64,000 nucleotides of DNA from an uncultured Clostridia bacterium (GTDB lineage Bacteria; Bacillota; Clostridia; Christensenellales; UBA1242), in NCBI GenBank assembly GCA_934757855.1, contig CAKVLR010000003.1, forward strand, positions 62,001 through 126,000, given 5' to 3'. A model generated the notes under the pieces. That model was not told where the DNA came from. It worked only from the letters and a program-made list of their open reading frames with translations, and did no database searches. Shown in pieces: positions 61,688 through 64,000 of the stretch (the first letter of the stretch is position 1; the number at the start of each line of letters is the position of its first letter). The translations under genes and the position numbers were made by a program.

Positions 61688-62785
61688 TTAATTGCTTTTC
61701 TTTAAATATTCAAAAATAAAGTCTTGAATATCTCCATTCATAACCGCTTCGACATTGCTTGTTTCAAAATCTGTCCTATGGTCTTTTACCATTGTATATG
61801 GACAAAAGACATAACTGCGAATTTGACTGCCCCATTCAATTTTTTTGAGGCTACCTTGCACTTGTTTGAGGTTCGCTTGATGCTCCTCTTCCACAAGTTG
61901 CGCGAGTTTTGCACGCAAAACCTTCATAGCCGATTCTTTGTTTTGCACTTGACTGCGTTCGTTTTGACATTGCACCACAATTCCAGTAGGTATATGCCTA
62001 ATACGAATTGCTGAGTCGGTGGTATTTACACCTTGCCCGCCACAACCGCCACTATGGAAAGTGTCGATTTTTAGGTCGCTTTCTTTGATTTCGACTTCAT
62101 TGTCATTTTCAATTTGTGGCATAACCTCAACAGAAGCAAAACTTGTATGCCTACGCGCGTTGCTATCAAATGGCGAAATTCGCACCAGCCTATGCACGCC
62201 TCGCTCTGCCTTCAAAAATCCGTATACATTCTCGCCGTCAATTTTGATAGTAGCACCTTTTATACCAGCACCGTCACCAGCGGTATAGTCTAATGTGGTA
62301 CATTCATAGCCTTGCTTTTCAGCATAACGCGTGTACATTCTCAATAACATTTCAGCCCAGTCTTGCGCTTCCGTACCACCCGCCCCCGCTTGAACAGTCA
62401 AAATAGCACCCAGCCTATCATATTTCCCGCGCAAAAGTGCCGTAAGTCGCATATTCTCAATTTTTTGCGAAAGCGAACTCAACTCCTCGCTCAAAACTTG
62501 CAACATTTCATCATCATTTTCGCCACATTCACTAGACAAATCATTCACCGCCGTAAATCTATCTTCGACATCTTTTATATCTTTTATCTTTTTGTCCAAA
62601 GCGCTTATAGCCTTACCCACCCTCTGCACTTCTTTCATATCATTGTAAAAATCAGGTTGCGCTTGCTTGTCTAGCAACTTAGCCCTTTCTTGTTCTAGTT
62701 TATTAATGTCAAAAACCGCTCGAATAATATCCAGCGATTTTTGATTTGTGATTAAATTTTCTTTGATTTGCTCTAAATTCATCAT
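61688..62785 (-). CDS. prfB: Peptide chain release factor 2, no programmed frameshift
   Basis: A 365-residue RF2 recognising UAA/UGA. It carries the codon-reading SPF (RISPFDSNARRHTS) and the catalytic GGQ in GGCGGQGVNTTDSA. The frame is continuous from the start: the in-frame UGA and slippery site found near codon 25 of most RF2 genes is absent (the region reads LDIIRAVFDINKLEQE). Start at one of two adjacent ATGs (62785/62782); the ribosome site is weak (GGA). Directly follows secA, the usual pair. Confidence 0.95.
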   Translation of the reverse strand: MMNLEQIKENLITNQKSLDIIRAVFDINKLEQERAKLLDKQAQPDFYNDMKEVQRVGKAISALDKKIKDIKDVEDRFTAVNDLSSECGENDDEMLQVLSEELSSLSQKIENMRLTALLRGKYDRLGAILTVQAGAGGTEAQDWAEMLLRMYTRYAEKQGYECTTLDYTAGDGAGIKGATIKIDGENVYGFLKAERGVHRLVRISPFDSNARRHTSFASVEVMPQIENDNEVEIKESDLKIDTFHSGGCGGQGVNTTDSAIRIRHIPTGIVVQCQNERSQVQNKESAMKVLRAKLAQLVEEEHQANLKQVQGSLKKIEWGSQIRSYVFCPYTMVKDHRTDFETSNVEAVMNGDIQDFIFEYLKKSN

Positions 62786-62802
62786 ATATTCCAAATTAAT
62801 CT

Positions 62803-64000
62803 TTACTCTGTCTTACCACAGCAATTTTTGTACTTTTTGCCACTTCCGCAAGGACAAGGGTCGTTTCTACCAACGGTTTTATCTGATTTTACCCCGCCGT
62901 TTGCTTTTTCAGTATTTCCACCAGCACTTGCTACAAAATCACCCTTAGGGCGCACTGGTTGAGGTGTTGCTGGTCTAGCAACAATATTTAACAATACTGT
63001 ACAAGTAAATTCACGAATGTTACCTATCATTTCATCAAACATTGCAAAACCTTCACGCTTGTACGCTACAATAGGGTCTTGTCTACCCAACGATTGAACA
63101 ACGATTTCACGGCTAAGCGTTGTCATTGCATCAATGTGTTCCATCCACGAATTATCTACTTTGTCTAGCAAAATCATACGCTCAACTTCTTCAAATGGAA
63201 TACCCAAACTCTCGATTTCTGCCTTTTTAGCCTCGTAACGCTTTAATACATCTTTGAGAATAAAGTCGTTGAGTTCCTCATAAACAGTATCTTCAAGCAT
63301 TTCCTCGGTGACAATATTTGTACCTTTTGGATATAATTTATCCTCTAATGAGTGGTTGATTTCCTCCAAATTCCATTCAAAACTTGGTTTGTCCATATCA
63401 ACGCTTGCCATTAAGGCTGTACTTACTACATCTGGGAACATTTGCTTAATTTGTTCGTGTACATCTTCGCCATCAAGAATTTTGTTACGCTCGGTATAAA
63501 TAATGTTACGCTGTTTATTGATAACATCGTCAAATTCCAACACATTTCTTCTGCTCGCATAGTTGCGCGCTTCTACTTTCTTTTGCGCACGCTCAATTTG
63601 CTTTGAAAGCATTTTCATTTGGAATGGAGTGTCCTCATCAATCTTGAAGAAATTGCTTACAGATTTGATTCTATCTCCACCAAAAATACGCACCAAATCA
63701 TCTTCTAATGAGATATAAAAAACGCTTCGACCTGGGTCACCTTGACGACCTGCACGACCACGCAACTGGTTGTCAATACGGCGTGATTCGTGGCGTTCTG
63801 TACCCACAACGAGCAAACCGCCGAGTTCCACAACTTTTTTCTTTTCTTCATCAGTTTCTTTTTTGTAATGCGCTAAGAAATTGTCATAATTTTCTTTCGC
63901 TTCTAGCACTTTTTCATCTTCGCTAGGCAAGAAACTTGTTGCTTGGTCGATAATATCTTGGTCATAACCCAGTTTGTATAATTGCGCTTTTGCCAAGTAT
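62803..64000 (-). CDS. secA: Preprotein translocase ATPase SecA, C-terminal part
   Basis: The frame is open to the window edge, so about 399 C-terminal residues are visible. They contain the helicase motif DNQLRGRAGRQGDPGRS, the helical scaffold/wing domains, a linker, and the zinc-binding SEC-C tail GRNDPCPCGSGKKYKNCCG. SecA drives export through SecYEG, which the surface proteins in this window would use. The N-terminal motor domain lies outside the window. Confidence 0.96.
   Translation of the reverse strand, partial: YLAKAQLYKLGYDQDIIDQATSFLPSEDEKVLEAKENYDNFLAHYKKETDEEKKKVVELGGLLVVGTERHESRRIDNQLRGRAGRQGDPGRSVFYISLEDDLVRIFGGDRIKSVSNFFKIDEDTPFQMKMLSKQIERAQKKVEARNYASRRNVLEFDDVINKQRNIIYTERNKILDGEDVHEQIKQMFPDVVSTALMASVDMDKPSFEWNLEEINHSLEDKLYPKGTNIVTEEMLEDTVYEELNDFILKDVLKRYEAKKAEIESLGIPFEEVERMILLDKVDNSWMEHIDAMTTLSREIVVQSLGRQDPIVAYKREGFAMFDEMIGNIREFTCTVLLNIVARPATPQPVRPKGDFVASAGGNTEKANGGVKSDKTVGRNDPCPCGSGKKYKNCCGKTE

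Overview
This is an AT-rich chromosomal window from a Gram-positive endospore former, most likely an uncultured Clostridia/Firmicutes lineage. The evidence is a spoIIGA-sigE-sigG-ymxH cluster, Firmicutes-style housekeeping operons, strong AGGAGG ribosome sites, near-consensus sigma-A promoters with 17-nt spacers, and many GC-stem/poly-T terminators. Most genes lie on the minus strand. I see no phage, insertion sequence, CRISPR or secondary-metabolite cluster.

Layout. 1-6,610: two large secreted or surface proteins with GLUG and InlB-like repeats, with a PHP phosphoesterase between them. 6,800-12,000: an HD hydrolase, an aldehyde dehydrogenase, two small proteins and the fakA/asp23 pair. 12,210: rpmB. 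12,625-24,003: one long compact operon, pcrA-ligA-gatCAB-rpoZ-priA-rsgA-rpe, whose promoter overlaps the preceding terminator. 24,075-24,484: a small unknown gene split by a -1 frame change at an A AAA AAG heptamer. 24,735-29,821: ylxM-ffh-rpsP-rimM-trmD-rbgA-yraN, then rplS with its own promoter and leader. 30,002-37,846: an accessory island with two paralogous lectin-like surface proteins, a lytic transglycosylase, a DegV protein, four tRNAs and a family of palindromic repeats. 37,934-43,332: rubrerythrin, mscL, the sporulation sigma cluster and pgsA. 43,482-46,175: an ABC importer. 46,232-64,000: hemW-lepA, a GDPD phosphodiesterase, rpmF-plsX-smc-ftsY, tmcAL, yebC, infC-rpmI-rplT plus a SpoU methyltransferase, tsaD, prfB and the 3' part of secA.

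The most interesting system is the surface-protein pair at 30,002-32,374 and 35,130-37,293. Both genes share promoter, leader and N-terminus, and both carry a pure G tract about ten codons after the ATG. The tract is 10 G in the first gene (in frame) and 11 G in the second (out of frame, early stop). Each leader has ATGs in all three frames upstream of the tract. This is the architecture of a slipped-strand phase-variation switch with alternative starts. The island is also invaded by a composite palindromic repeat. One copy sits in frame inside the N-terminal coding region of the first paralog, and another lies upstream of the second. Comparing the paralogs therefore gives insertion boundaries.

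Functional links: FakA, the DegV/FakB-like protein and PlsX all act on acyl-phosphate for phospholipid synthesis, feeding a pathway that includes PgsA. Ffh, FtsY and SecA cover protein export, which the large secreted proteins need. All functional calls come from motif and context reading without database searches.
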